NCBI RefSeq assembly: GCF_015999265.1
Contig: NZ_JAEAGR010000008.1
Span: 81,561-145,560, forward strand
Reading direction: 5' to 3'
From: Mobilitalea sibirica
GTDB lineage: Bacteria > Bacillota > Clostridia > Lachnospirales > Lachnospiraceae
DNA length: 64,000 nucleotides
Shown here: positions 17,013 through 26,671 of the stretch, in pieces
Layout: each line of letters starts with the position of its first letter
Numbering within the stretch: the first letter of the stretch is position 1
The notes under the pieces: generated by a model
The model's input: only the letters and a program-made list of their open reading frames with translations
Told to the model about the DNA's origin: nothing
The model's database searches: none
Position numbers and translations under genes: made by a program

Positions 17013-17570
17013 TATATAAGTTCATTATTAAATAAGTCTATGTAGGATGCATAGGCTTTACTCATAAAAAAAATTAAAAAAATTTATAAAAATTTCGTAA
17101 GGTTCACCCCAAATCCACCTGTATGTAATATAGTGAAAGGTAAAATAGAGGTATAGAGTTTAATTGTTTAATAAGTTATGACAAAAGGGTACTTACAACA
17201 AAAAAATTATTTTACATAGGATACTATACCTTTAATAGACCTAAAGTTATTACACTCATACGGGTAATTAGTGAGTTGTAAGATTTCCCAATATACAAGC
17301 AAGAGTTAGGTGGTTATTTCCAATGCAATATTGTGTTCCATTGTTTGTAAATATAAAACAATAATGTTCAATTGTTTGTAAAGATAGAAGATGTTATTCT
17401 TTTTAAACAATGGAATAACAATATGCAATAAGATATAAAGTATAATCTTGGTTTGATATTTGTATAAAATTGTATATTTCATATTTTGATTATAACTTTT
17501 ATGATATAATTTGAATTATAATGAAAACATTGAAAGTACTTATATGCAATAGATAGAAGGAGTGGAACAA
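17013..17570. other. Intergenic region with terminator and recombination-like motifs
   Basis: The first part holds a hairpin terminator (AAGTCTATG 17034-17042, CATAGGCTT 17050-17058). The middle holds an inverted pair, TTCCATTGTTT (17336-17346) and AAACAATGGAA (17405-17415), with a related ATTGTTTGTAAAG between them. The last part holds the hsdM promoter. There is no gene here. Confidence 0.6.
17512..17520 (+). promoter_or_regulatory. Extended -10 promoter for the hsd operon
   Basis: TGATATAAT fits the extended -10 pattern TGnTATAAT, 51 bp before the hsdM start. No good -35 box lies at 17 bp, which is typical of extended -10 promoters. Confidence 0.5.
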
Positions 17571-19088
17571 ATGGATAAACTAACACTTCAAAAATTAGAA
17601 TCTACACTATGGAGTGCAGCAGATATATTAAGAGGGGAACTTAGTGCAGCCGAATATAAAGACTATATATTTGGGCTTTTATTCCTTAAAAGAATGAATG
17701 ATCAATTCAATATAGAAAGAGAGAAAAAAAGACAAGAATTCTTAACACAAGGAATGGATGAAGAAGAAATAAAGTTGATCTTAGAGGAATCTTCATTATA
17801 TGAAACATTTTTTGTGCCAGAGAGGGCTAGATGGGAAAATCTGAAGAATCTTAATCTAAATATAGGACCAGAGTTAGATAAGGCATTTAAAGCGATTGAA
17901 GATGAACCTAAAAATGCTGAATTAATTGGGGTTCTTACTACAGCCAACTACAATGATAAAGAAAGGGTTCCAGACAATAAACTTTCGCAGTTATTGCTTT
18001 TATTTGACAGTATTAATTTATCAAATGATTATCTTGAAAATAAAGATATATTAGGAAATGCTTACGAATACTTAATCAAGCAGTTTGCAGATGAAGGTGG
18101 AAAGAAAGGCGGAGAATTCTATACTCCTGAAGAAGTAGTAAAAGTACTTGTAAATTTAGTAAAGCCACAGGAAGGGGACAGGATTTATGACCCTACAGTA
18201 GGTAGTGGAGGTATGCTAATTTTTTCTACACATTACATAGAAAAGCATGGTGGAAATCCTAAGAATGTTTCACTGTTTGGTCAAGAAATCAACCTATCTA
18301 CATGGGCTATATGTAAAATGAATATGCTATTCCATGAAGCAAGAGGAGCAGATATTAGAAAAGGTGACACCATTAGAAAGCCAATGCACCTAGAAGGCGG
18401 AGTATTAAAGACTTTTGATAAGGTACTTGCTAATCCACCATTTTCATTAAAAAATTGGGGATATGAAGAAGCACAATCAGATCCTTATAATAGATTTATT
18501 TATGGAGTTCCTCCAAAGTCTTATGGAGATTTAGCCTTTGTTTGTCATATGATAGCAAGTTTAAATGCTAAAGGGAAAATGGGGACAGTAGTACCCCACG
18601 GTGTATTATTTCGTGGAGGAGCCGAAGGAAAGATTAGAAAAGGAATTTTAAAAGATGATTTAGTTGAAGCAGTAATTGGGCTACCACAAAATATTTTCTA
18701 TGGTACCGGTATTCCAGCAGCACTACTTATAATTAATAAAGCAAAACCTTCAGAAAGAAAGCAGAAAGTCTTATTTATAGATGCTAGTGAAGGTTTTGTG
18801 AAAGATGGCAATAAAAATAAACTTCGAGAAGAAGATATTGAAAAGATTACAAAGACTTATGATGAATATAAAGATGTAGAGAAATATGCTACAGTGGTAA
18901 CATTACAGACCATTAAAGACAATGATTATAATCTAAATATCAGCCGCTATGTAGATACCAGTGAGGAAGAAGAAGAAATAGATATTGAAGGTGTTATTTC
19001 AGAAATCAAAGAACTTAAAGCAGAATCATTAGAAACAGAGAAGAAATTGAACGAATATCTAAAAGAACTTGGATTTGAAGAAATATAG
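17571..19088 (+). CDS. hsdM: Type I restriction-modification system methyltransferase subunit HsdM
   Basis: A 505-aa N6-adenine methyltransferase subunit. The N-terminal HsdM domain (LWSAADILRGELSAAEYKDY) is followed by the SAM-binding motif DPTVGSGGML (207-216) and the catalytic NPPF (288-291). The C-terminus is a coiled helix for HsdS contact. ATG at 17571 follows AGAAGGAG; the in-frame GTG at 17562 overlaps that ribosome site and is less likely. First gene of a five- to six-gene operon: hsdM, a membrane protein, hsdS, a HEPN-like gene, hsdR and a metallopeptidase-like gene. Together with HsdS it modifies the host DNA at the target site. Confidence 0.96.
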   Translation: MDKLTLQKLESTLWSAADILRGELSAAEYKDYIFGLLFLKRMNDQFNIEREKKRQEFLTQGMDEEEIKLILEESSLYETFFVPERARWENLKNLNLNIGPELDKAFKAIEDEPKNAELIGVLTTANYNDKERVPDNKLSQLLLLFDSINLSNDYLENKDILGNAYEYLIKQFADEGGKKGGEFYTPEEVVKVLVNLVKPQEGDRIYDPTVGSGGMLIFSTHYIEKHGGNPKNVSLFGQEINLSTWAICKMNMLFHEARGADIRKGDTIRKPMHLEGGVLKTFDKVLANPPFSLKNWGYEEAQSDPYNRFIYGVPPKSYGDLAFVCHMIASLNAKGKMGTVVPHGVLFRGGAEGKIRKGILKDDLVEAVIGLPQNIFYGTGIPAALLIINKAKPSERKQKVLFIDASEGFVKDGNKNKLREEDIEKITKTYDEYKDVEKYATVVTLQTIKDNDYNLNISRYVDTSEEEEEIDIEGVISEIKELKAESLETEKKLNEYLKELGFEEI

Positions 19089-19117
19089 ATTTGAAATAAC
19101 ATTTAAATGGGGGATCT

Positions 19118-19378
19118 ATGGAGCCAGAATTATTTAAAAATATCTTCTATACATCATTAGTTCAGGGCTTTAGAGAAGCCTTTCAGATGATATGGGGTAT
19201 TGATGAATTTAAGTCTGCTGTTATTGGTATTCCTGTATCTATAATTACTTTTAAGGTTGTTGGCTCAATATTTAGGTGGGGAAGAAATAACGGGATTTGG
19301 TTCGGGACTATAGGAGGTAAAGTTCTTTATTATTTGATTAATACATCTATTGTATGGATAATTATGAAATTTGTATAG
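19118..19378 (+). CDS. Small membrane protein inside the hsd operon
   Basis: An 86-aa protein with two hydrophobic stretches (AVIGIPVSIITFKVVGSIF and VLYYLINTSIVWIIMKFV) separated by a short charged turn. GGGGGAT precedes the ATG. It lies between hsdM and hsdS, with gaps of 29 and 15 bp, so it is surely co-transcribed. No known type I subunit is a membrane protein, and no family is recognised. Confidence 0.65.
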   Translation: MEPELFKNIFYTSLVQGFREAFQMIWGIDEFKSAVIGIPVSIITFKVVGSIFRWGRNNGIWFGTIGGKVLYYLINTSIVWIIMKFV

Positions 19379-19393
19379 AAGTTGAGGTGACAT

Positions 19394-20578
19394 ATGAGTA
19401 AACAGATTAGAGAAGGATACAAGATGACAGAGTTAGGAGAGATACCTGTTGAGTGGGAGGTACAAGAATTATCAGAAATTCTAGAAATATGCTATGGAAA
19501 GAGTCAAAAAGAAGTAGAGTGTAATGATGGCATATATAAAATATTGGGAACAGGTGGAGTGATAGGATATACAAATGAATTTCTATGGGATAAACCGTCT
19601 GTACTCATAGGGAGAAAAGGAACAATTGATAAACCACAATATATAGAGGAACCATTTTGGACTGTAGATACTCTGTTTTATACAAAGATAAAAAATCAAA
19701 ATATTGCTAAGTGGATTTATTATTATTTAAACAATATAGACTTAAAAAGGTATAATGAGGCTACTGGAGTACCAAGTTTAAGTGTTAGCAATTTAAATAA
19801 AATAAGGGTAAGTAGACCGACAGTTGCTGAACAAAAGAAAATAGTAGAAATTATTTCGACAGTAGATAACCAAATAGAAAACACAGATGGATTAATTGAA
19901 AAAACAAAGGAACTGAAAAAAGGTTTAATGCAGAGATTACTTACTAAAGGGATTGGACATACAGAATTTAAAATGACCGAAATAGGGAAGATGCCCAAGG
20001 GGTGGGAAGTTAAAACATTTAAAGATATTTCTAAAGTAAGCCAAGGACTGCAAATTGCTATTTCAGAGAGACATAAAGAATGGGGAGAAAATAGATATTT
20101 ATATTTAACAATTCAGTACCTCAATGATGTTAGTGATCAAAACAATACATATTATATTGAAAACCCTAATTTAAATGTAGTATGTAGAAAAGATGATATT
20201 CTAATGACTAGAACAGGGAATACAGGTATTGTAGTAACCAATGTAGAGGGAGCATTCCATAATAATTTTTTTAAGATAGATTTTAATCGGAATTTAATAG
20301 ATAAAAATTTTTTAGTTTTCTATTTAAAATCTGACAAGGTACAGAATTTGATAAAGAGATATGCTGGAAGCACTACAATTCCAGACTTAAATCATGGAGA
20401 TTTTTATAAACTTCCTATTGTTATTCCATCAATGACAGAGCAACAAAAGATTGCATCAGTATTACTAGAAAACGATAATTATATTAGAGAATATAAAATT
20501 AGAAAAGAAAAACTTCAAATGCTTAAAAAAGGATTAATGCAACAATTATTAACTGGTAAAAAGAGAGTGATCGTGTAA
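19394..20578 (+). CDS. hsdS: Type I restriction-modification specificity subunit HsdS
   Basis: A 394-aa specificity subunit with two target-recognition domains. Each begins with the conserved entry TELGEIPVEWEV or TEIGKMPKGWEV and ends in a helix of the type EQKKIVEIISTVDNQIE...LKKGLMQRLLT, the conserved spacer helices. The two domains differ, so the recognised site is bipartite and asymmetric. The stop overlaps the next ATG by one base (TAATG). It appears intact, with no second hsdS copy or inverted partial copy nearby. Confidence 0.95.
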   Translation: MSKQIREGYKMTELGEIPVEWEVQELSEILEICYGKSQKEVECNDGIYKILGTGGVIGYTNEFLWDKPSVLIGRKGTIDKPQYIEEPFWTVDTLFYTKIKNQNIAKWIYYYLNNIDLKRYNEATGVPSLSVSNLNKIRVSRPTVAEQKKIVEIISTVDNQIENTDGLIEKTKELKKGLMQRLLTKGIGHTEFKMTEIGKMPKGWEVKTFKDISKVSQGLQIAISERHKEWGENRYLYLTIQYLNDVSDQNNTYYIENPNLNVVCRKDDILMTRTGNTGIVVTNVEGAFHNNFFKIDFNRNLIDKNFLVFYLKSDKVQNLIKRYAGSTTIPDLNHGDFYKLPIVIPSMTEQQKIASVLLENDNYIREYKIRKEKLQMLKKGLMQQLLTGKKRVIV

Positions 20579-21414
20579 TGAGATATGCTTTAGATTTCCA
20601 GAAAGCCAATTTAACAGAGATTCTTAAATATATAAATGAAATTTCTAATAAATTTATAAATGAAATAGAAAAAGTTTCTTATGTGTCTGGGGATGAAGAA
20701 ATTCAACAACTTTTATCTGAAAATAGTTTAAACCAGTTTTTGGCGATAACTTATTCTTTGAATATACCTATAAATGAAGCCAAGATAAATAATTCCGACT
20801 TTGAAGAACTTGGGCAGTTATTTGGGTTTGATGATACACTAGAGAATAAGGCACGACTTATGCAAATGTGGATTTCATTAGGCTCTGCATTGGAATCATT
20901 ATTGCAAATTTTCCTTGGTGTTTACCTAAGAGATTATGAGAACTCTGGTTGGGGAAAATGGGATAATTTTAAACTAGATGAAACAAAAGAAGATTTATTA
21001 AAAACTCTAAATGAATTGAAGGAAAAAGAAATCATAACTCAAAAACAAAAGGATACATTCAAAAGGGACATTAAGGAATATCTTAAATCAAAACAGGAAA
21101 CTAAGCACTTAACAGACTTAACTCTAGGAAATTTAATTAATTTCTATCATTCTAATAATTTATGGTCAGAGAAAGATGCTAGTGAAATAAGAGATAAAAT
21201 GGATTTTATTAGGGAAAGTAGAAATTGTGTACATTCATTTAAAGAAAGATATGTTGGAACTTGGGAAGAACTATTAGATTCTTTGAGATTCTTTGCTCAA
21301 GTAATGTTAGAATTATTAGGAAGATTACCAGATGTAGATGATATGTTGCAATATGAGATGGAGTTAAAGGCAGAGATTGAAAGAGAGTATTATAGTAACT
21401 ATGATTATTATTAA
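20578..21414 (+). CDS. HEPN-like protein linked to the type I RM system
   Basis: A 278-aa all-helical protein. Near residues 215-222 it has IRESRNCVHSF, an R-x6-H arrangement like the catalytic motif of HEPN RNases (R-x4-6-H). The preceding helix pattern (LRDYENSGWGKWDNFKLDET and LGNLINFYHSNNLWSEKDAS) resembles the large helical domains of this group. It overlaps hsdS by one base and sits before hsdR, so it belongs to the operon. A backup abortive-infection RNase is a reasonable inference; the domain call is moderate. Confidence 0.55.
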   Translation: MRYALDFQKANLTEILKYINEISNKFINEIEKVSYVSGDEEIQQLLSENSLNQFLAITYSLNIPINEAKINNSDFEELGQLFGFDDTLENKARLMQMWISLGSALESLLQIFLGVYLRDYENSGWGKWDNFKLDETKEDLLKTLNELKEKEIITQKQKDTFKRDIKEYLKSKQETKHLTDLTLGNLINFYHSNNLWSEKDASEIRDKMDFIRESRNCVHSFKERYVGTWEELLDSLRFFAQVMLELLGRLPDVDDMLQYEMELKAEIEREYYSNYDYY

Positions 21415-21436
21415 AAGCGTATGAAGGGGGGATACA

Positions 21437-24400
21437 ATGGGGTATTTGGGGAATGAAGAAACGCTAGTGGAATTACCGGCTATAGATTATCTACGGGATA
21501 AACTAGGTTATGAATTCATTCATGGGCAATTCTTAACTCCCGATTATGGAGAAAGAGCAACCATGACAGAAGTTATACTAGAGAAAAGGCTTGAAAAGGC
21601 TCTAAGAAGAATTAATCCTTGGATGAATGATGGAAACATATCTAAAGCAATAAGGTATTTAACGAGACCAGAAGGTCTAGGTATTAGTCTATATGAGATA
21701 AATGAAAAAATTTATGATGCTATTGTAAATCTATCATATTCATTAGATCAAGATTTAGATGGAAGTGGTCAGAAGAAATATCATACTGTGAAGTTTATTG
21801 ATTGGGATAATATTACTAATAATGATTTTCTAGTAACAAGACAGTTTAAGGTTCATGGTCCCCATGAGAAAATTATTCCTGATATCATTATTTTTATTAA
21901 TGGAATACCAGTAGTGGTGCTAGAATGTAAATCCCCTTTCTTGGAAAAAAGCAAAAATGAAAATATGGGGAAATATGAAGCCTTTAATCAACTAAGAAGA
22001 TATATGAATGCAAGGGAATCTAATATTATAGAGGGGGCAGAACGGCTCTTTTACACTAACTTCATCACGGGGATATTGAATAAATATCATGGATATTTAG
22101 GAACTATTAGTTCTACATACGGACATTATCAAGAATGGAAAGATCCGTACCCATTTAAGGTTAAGGATATACAAGGAGTAGAAGATAACGGGCAGAACAT
22201 ATTCTTACAGGGAATACTAGAAAAGAAGAATTTACTAGATATAATGAGAAATTTCCTTCTATATGAAGGTGGCATCAAAAAAGTATGTAGATATCAGCAA
22301 TTTAGAGCAGTTAATAAAGCACTGAAAAGACTTGTGAATGGCAAAGATTCTATAAGCCGTGGAGGAGTTATTTGGCATACACAGGGATCGGGTAAATCCT
22401 TAACCATGGTGCTTTTGGCAAGGAAAATAAGAAGGATAGAAGAACTCATGGATGCTACTATAGTTGTAGTAACTGACCGGGTTGATTTAGACAAGCAAAT
22501 CTACAACACATTTATGAGGACTTTATCTACAATCACAACGCCTGTACAGGCGAATAGCGTTTCAGCATTAAAGGAACTACTATCTCTTGCACAGCCACAA
22601 ATTATTATGACCACTATACACAAATTCCAAGGTGAAAAAGAAGAAAAAGAAGTATTTAAGGATGATAAACAGAACAAAGGACTATATTTTGAAAAGGAAT
22701 TTGGGGTATTAACGACAAAAACTAATGTAATTGTACTAACTGATGAAGCCCACCGTAGCCAGTATAAGGGTATGGCAAAGAATATGAGGGATGCACTGCC
22801 CAATGCAGCATTCTTAGGGTTTACTGGAACACCCATAGATAAACAGGATAAGTCTACAAAACGAACTTTCGGAAGTTATATAGATAAATACGGTATTAAA
22901 GAAGCGGTAGAAGATGGAGCAACAGTTAAAATTGTATATGAAGGAAGAAAACCTGAATTACAGATAGATGGAGATACACTAGAAGAACTATTTGATATAG
23001 AATTTGAAGATAAAACGGATGATGAAAAAGAAGCCATTAAACAGAAATATGCTAACAAGAGAGCAATTGTAGAGGCGGATGAACGAATTGCTGATATTGC
23101 TAAGGATATTCTTACCCATTATAAAGAGCAGATATATCCAAATGGATTTAAGGCTCAAGTAGTATGTGTATCTAGGGAGGCTTGTGTAAAATATTATAAT
23201 GCTTTGAATAAATATATGGAAGATATTATTGGTGAGAAACTGGAAGTAAAGATTATCTATTCTGGTAGCCCAAATGATGAACCGCATCTAAAAGAGCATT
23301 TTACAACTAAGACAGAGCAGGATCAAATTATAAAGAGATTTTTACAGCCTATAGATAAGGATAAACTCTGTTTTATAATCGTAAAAGATATGCTACTAAC
23401 AGGCTTTGATGCTCCTATTGAACAAGTAATGTATTTAGATAGACCGCTGAAAGAGCATAATCTACTACAAGCAATTGCTAGAGTAAATCGAACATTCGGA
23501 GAAACAAAGAAATGTGGTTATATTGTTGATTATTATGGCATATCTAATCATTTGGAAGAAGCCCTTGCTATTTTTGATAAAGAAGAATTGGGTGAGCCAA
23601 TGGAAAGCATTGATGCAGTATATAATCAGATGCTTTCTTATCGAGAAGCCGTAATGAGTATGTTTAAAGGTATAGACCCTAATGATTTAGATGGACTTGT
23701 AAAATGCATAGAGAAGGAAGATAAAAGGGCCGAATTTGAATTGGCATATAAGCGATTTGCATACACCATGGAACAGATCCTCCCTGCCCATGTACCTACA
23801 GAAACAATAAACGATTTAAGATGGCTATCCTACATTCGAGCAGCAGCAAAGGCAAGATTTGAGCCACAGGATCAACTTGATATTGCAGGGTGTGGAGGAA
23901 AGGTTAGAGAAATTATATCAGCCCATTTAAAATCTAAAGGGGTTGAGACTTGGATTGAACCCATTACTCTATTTGATGCAGACTTTAAAAAGAAGATTAA
24001 CACTCTTGAATCTGATGAAGCGGTGGCTTCTGGTATGGAACATGCCATCAAAAATGTGATTCATGTGAAAATGGATGATAACCCTGTATATTATACTTCG
24101 CTTCTTGAAAAACTCCAAAAAATTTTGGATGAGACGAAGAATAACTGGATTGAAAGAAAAAATAAATTACAGGAGTTTATTCAGAATGATGTTCAAAAAG
24201 GAGAAATAAAAGAAGCAGAGGCTTTAGGACTTTCCAAAGAAGAATATGCTTTTTTTGAAACAGTGAAAAAACATTTAAAAGAAGATGAAACAAATACTGA
24301 AGTTGTGAAAGAAGAACAGGCGGAATATATTTCAAATGAAATTATCGAGTTATCCAAATCAATTGCTACTGATATAGCAGAAATTGTAAAGAAAAACTAT

Positions 24401-24568
24401 CTGATAGATTGGGTAACCAATCCAACCAAAACCTCCGATATAGAGAGGGCCATCTATATGATGCTTACAACCAAGTATTTTAAGAAAATCAAATTAGAAG
24501 TAAGAAAGCAATTGGTGCAACCATTACTACAATTAGCAAAAAAGCATTATGCAGTATTGACAGAGTAG
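21437..24568 (+). CDS. hsdR: Type I restriction endonuclease subunit HsdR
   Basis: A 1043-aa motor and nuclease subunit of normal length. The N-terminal PD-(D/E)xK nuclease shows PDIIIFINGIPVVVLECKSP, with catalytic D, E and K. The SF2 translocase shows Walker A in HTQGSGKSLTMVLLARK, DEAH in LTDEAHRSQ, GFTGTPI (motif III), and LLTGFDAPIEQVMYLDRP with IARVNRTF (motifs V and VI). A C-terminal helical domain joins the methylase. The start follows AAGGGGGG. All motifs are intact, so the enzyme is likely active. Confidence 0.96.
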   Translation: MGYLGNEETLVELPAIDYLRDKLGYEFIHGQFLTPDYGERATMTEVILEKRLEKALRRINPWMNDGNISKAIRYLTRPEGLGISLYEINEKIYDAIVNLSYSLDQDLDGSGQKKYHTVKFIDWDNITNNDFLVTRQFKVHGPHEKIIPDIIIFINGIPVVVLECKSPFLEKSKNENMGKYEAFNQLRRYMNARESNIIEGAERLFYTNFITGILNKYHGYLGTISSTYGHYQEWKDPYPFKVKDIQGVEDNGQNIFLQGILEKKNLLDIMRNFLLYEGGIKKVCRYQQFRAVNKALKRLVNGKDSISRGGVIWHTQGSGKSLTMVLLARKIRRIEELMDATIVVVTDRVDLDKQIYNTFMRTLSTITTPVQANSVSALKELLSLAQPQIIMTTIHKFQGEKEEKEVFKDDKQNKGLYFEKEFGVLTTKTNVIVLTDEAHRSQYKGMAKNMRDALPNAAFLGFTGTPIDKQDKSTKRTFGSYIDKYGIKEAVEDGATVKIVYEGRKPELQIDGDTLEELFDIEFEDKTDDEKEAIKQKYANKRAIVEADERIADIAKDILTHYKEQIYPNGFKAQVVCVSREACVKYYNALNKYMEDIIGEKLEVKIIYSGSPNDEPHLKEHFTTKTEQDQIIKRFLQPIDKDKLCFIIVKDMLLTGFDAPIEQVMYLDRPLKEHNLLQAIARVNRTFGETKKCGYIVDYYGISNHLEEALAIFDKEELGEPMESIDAVYNQMLSYREAVMSMFKGIDPNDLDGLVKCIEKEDKRAEFELAYKRFAYTMEQILPAHVPTETINDLRWLSYIRAAAKARFEPQDQLDIAGCGGKVREIISAHLKSKGVETWIEPITLFDADFKKKINTLESDEAVASGMEHAIKNVIHVKMDDNPVYYTSLLEKLQKILDETKNNWIERKNKLQEFIQNDVQKGEIKEAEALGLSKEEYAFFETVKKHLKEDETNTEVVKEEQAEYISNEIIELSKSIATDIAEIVKKNYLIDWVTNPTKTSDIERAIYMMLTTKYFKKIKLEVRKQLVQPLLQLAKKHYAVLTE

Positions 24569-24578
24569 AGGTAATAAT

Positions 24579-25292
24579 ATGAGATTAGCATTTGCATATG
24601 GAACAAAGACGATTGCTTTTGAAGTAGAATTTAGACACAGAAAAACACTAGAAATTTCTATTGAACCACCAGACATTATAAAAGTAGTGGCTCCTATAGG
24701 GACATCTGAAGATGATATTATAAAGAAGGTGAGGAGTAAAGCAAACTGGATTGTTCAGAAGTTATTTGAGTACAAAAATATGAAATATATAAAAATCCAT
24801 AAGGAACTTGTTAATGGAGAATCTTTTATGTATTTAGGCAGAAATTACTCCCTCCAAATAATAATAGATCAATCCAAAGCAAAGCCAGAAGTAAAACTCC
24901 ATCAAGGTAAATTTTATATTACTACAAATACGAGCAATGAAACGATTCTAAGAATGGCATTACAAGAATGGTATCGTGAAAAGGCTTTAGAGAAAATTAA
25001 AAAAAGAATTATTTATTTTCAACCTTATTTCAAGATGGAGCCTTCTGATATAGTGGTAAAGGAACAACAAAAACGGTGGGGAAGTTGCACTTCAAATAAT
25101 AAGTTGCTATTTAATTGGAGGTGTGTAATGGCTCCTGCCCATGTGTTAGATTATATCGTTATTCACGAAATGTGCCATATGGTTCATATGAATCACTCTA
25201 AAGAATATTGGAACTTAGTAGAATCCATTATACCCGATTATAAAGAAAGAAAAGAGTGGCTACGGAACAATGGTGTGAGGATGGATTTATAA
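24579..25292 (+). CDS. YgjP-like (DUF45) M48-type metallopeptidase
   Basis: A 237-aa protein of the YgjP/WLM-like group. The zinc motif HEMCH (196-200) is followed by HMNHSKEYW, where the third ligand sits. QQKRWGSCTSNNKLLFNWR is the conserved family signature. Such genes frequently close type I restriction operons; the substrate is not established. It begins 10 bp after the hsdR stop. No signal peptide. Confidence 0.85.
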   Translation: MRLAFAYGTKTIAFEVEFRHRKTLEISIEPPDIIKVVAPIGTSEDDIIKKVRSKANWIVQKLFEYKNMKYIKIHKELVNGESFMYLGRNYSLQIIIDQSKAKPEVKLHQGKFYITTNTSNETILRMALQEWYREKALEKIKKRIIYFQPYFKMEPSDIVVKEQQKRWGSCTSNNKLLFNWRCVMAPAHVLDYIVIHEMCHMVHMNHSKEYWNLVESIIPDYKERKEWLRNNGVRMDL

Positions 25293-25340
25293 TATAATGA
25301 ACCATCAAGGAAGTTTTAATAAATAGATTTCAGTATTGTT

Positions 25341-25416
25341 CTCCATTGTTTAATAAAAAAGAATAACAAGCAATTCATAAAATAAGAACTCTACCTGTAA
25401 TAAAAGTAGAGTTCTT
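25341..25416. other. Recombination-like motif and shared terminator
   Basis: CTCCATTGTTT (25341-25351) matches the TTCCATTGTTT motif found before hsdM. It is followed by AAGAACTCTAC (25384-25394) paired with GTAGAGTTCTT (25406-25416), a hairpin that can end both the hsd operon and the converging recombinase gene. Confidence 0.6.
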
Positions 25417-25444
25417 TAGAATTTAGAGCAGTTTTAATATTGAA

Positions 25445-26338
25445 TTATAATTTTTCGATTGCGGCCTCTTTATCTTCCTCTAGGGGTACTGCATATACAT
25501 CTGACAGTAACTGGATGGAAGAATGACCCACTAAACTTGCAATTACAGTTAAGGGTACTCCTTCATCAACCATCTTCTTAATTGCATAATGTCTAAACTG
25601 ATGAGGAGATATATGAGTTCCTATTTTAGCAGAATACTTATCAATTATTTTCCATAGTCCCGACCTCGTGTAAGGTGTTTTTCGTTCAGATAGAAATAGA
25701 TTATCATACGGGCTTTTAATTTTTTGTCGCATTTCTAAATAGTCTTTTAGGGCATTACGGCAATCTGAATTTATAGGAACTTTTCTATATTTTCCTTGCT
25801 TACCATAGACCATTATAAAGGAACCTTTTTCTTTTAAATGGAGATTACCGATTTTTAATGCTATAATCTCATTAATTCGGAGAGCATGTCTAAGCAATTC
25901 AATTAATGCTACATGGTGTTTATATCCACTTCTATATATTTCTCTCCTTACTTTTCGGAATGTCTGCTCATCTATAGACTTCACGATAGGTGGACCTTGT
26001 GTCTTTACTTTTTTTAAATTACGAGCAATATCTCGCTTAATATAATCATAGGAATGCAAGAAATAAAAATAACTTTTTAAACTCATGATCTTTAGATTAA
26101 TCGTATTGGCTTTTGCATTTTTTACAGTCAGTAAGTGAGAGCGAAAATCCCTTAAATCTACTGTGGTGCAAGTTCCGGGTTGGAATGAATCTGAATTTGC
26201 CTCATTAAACCATTCTATAAATGTAATTACATTGTCCAAATAAGTATTAACAGTAGATTCGGATTTATCTAGGTTTTCCAAATAAGTCTTATATTCTCTA
26301 AAATAATATTTATCCATATACATATCCCTTTTAACCAT
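25445..26338 (-). CDS. Tyrosine recombinase (XerC/D-like integrase)
   Basis: A 297-aa site-specific recombinase. The N-terminal SAM-like core-binding domain covers residues 10-105. The catalytic domain has R154 (in HALRINEI), K180, H246-x2-R249 (PHQFRH), H272 and the nucleophile Y282 in DVYAVPL. All six key residues are present. GGAGGT precedes the ATG at 26338. It lies at the edge of the restriction-modification module. Motifs of the type TTCCATTGTTT on both sides of that module are candidate targets. It could also resolve dimers of the element. Confidence 0.9.
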   Translation of the reverse strand: MVKRDMYMDKYYFREYKTYLENLDKSESTVNTYLDNVITFIEWFNEANSDSFQPGTCTTVDLRDFRSHLLTVKNAKANTINLKIMSLKSYFYFLHSYDYIKRDIARNLKKVKTQGPPIVKSIDEQTFRKVRREIYRSGYKHHVALIELLRHALRINEIIALKIGNLHLKEKGSFIMVYGKQGKYRKVPINSDCRNALKDYLEMRQKIKSPYDNLFLSERKTPYTRSGLWKIIDKYSAKIGTHISPHQFRHYAIKKMVDEGVPLTVIASLVGHSSIQLLSDVYAVPLEEDKEAAIEKL

Positions 26339-26671
26339 CTATAAATACCTCCATTTTTTATTTGTAGAAGTATATAGAAAAAATAAATCTTGTTTCAAGA
26401 AAAACTTTGGGTTATATATATAAGATCTTAGCAAAATAGCAGATGTAAAGTTCTTGTTCCAATTTTTTAGGGATAGAGGCTTCAGGGGAAATTTTACAAT
26501 GGCTGTATTGCTGGATTATAAAAATCTAACTTTTTTATAGAATTAACAGATTGGTAACAGAATTCAATTTATATTTCCTAACTAGGTTCCCTAGAAGGAA
26601 ATTTAAAGAAAAGATATAATAGATGTAATATATAGGAAAATAAATTATTTGTAATTTAAGGGGGAGTGCCT
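26339..26671. other. Divergent intergenic region
   Basis: 333 bp between the recombinase and the DUF4365-like gene. AT-rich; I see no gene and no clear promoter pair. Confidence 0.4.

Noticed and set aside
17325..17425. CRISPR array or iterons from ATTGTTTGTAAA repeats
   Set aside because: Only three imperfect copies with mixed orientation and irregular spacing.
19394..20578. Phase-variable hsdS inversion system
   Set aside because: Only one hsdS gene and no inverted partial copy was seen, although a tyrosine recombinase lies nearby.
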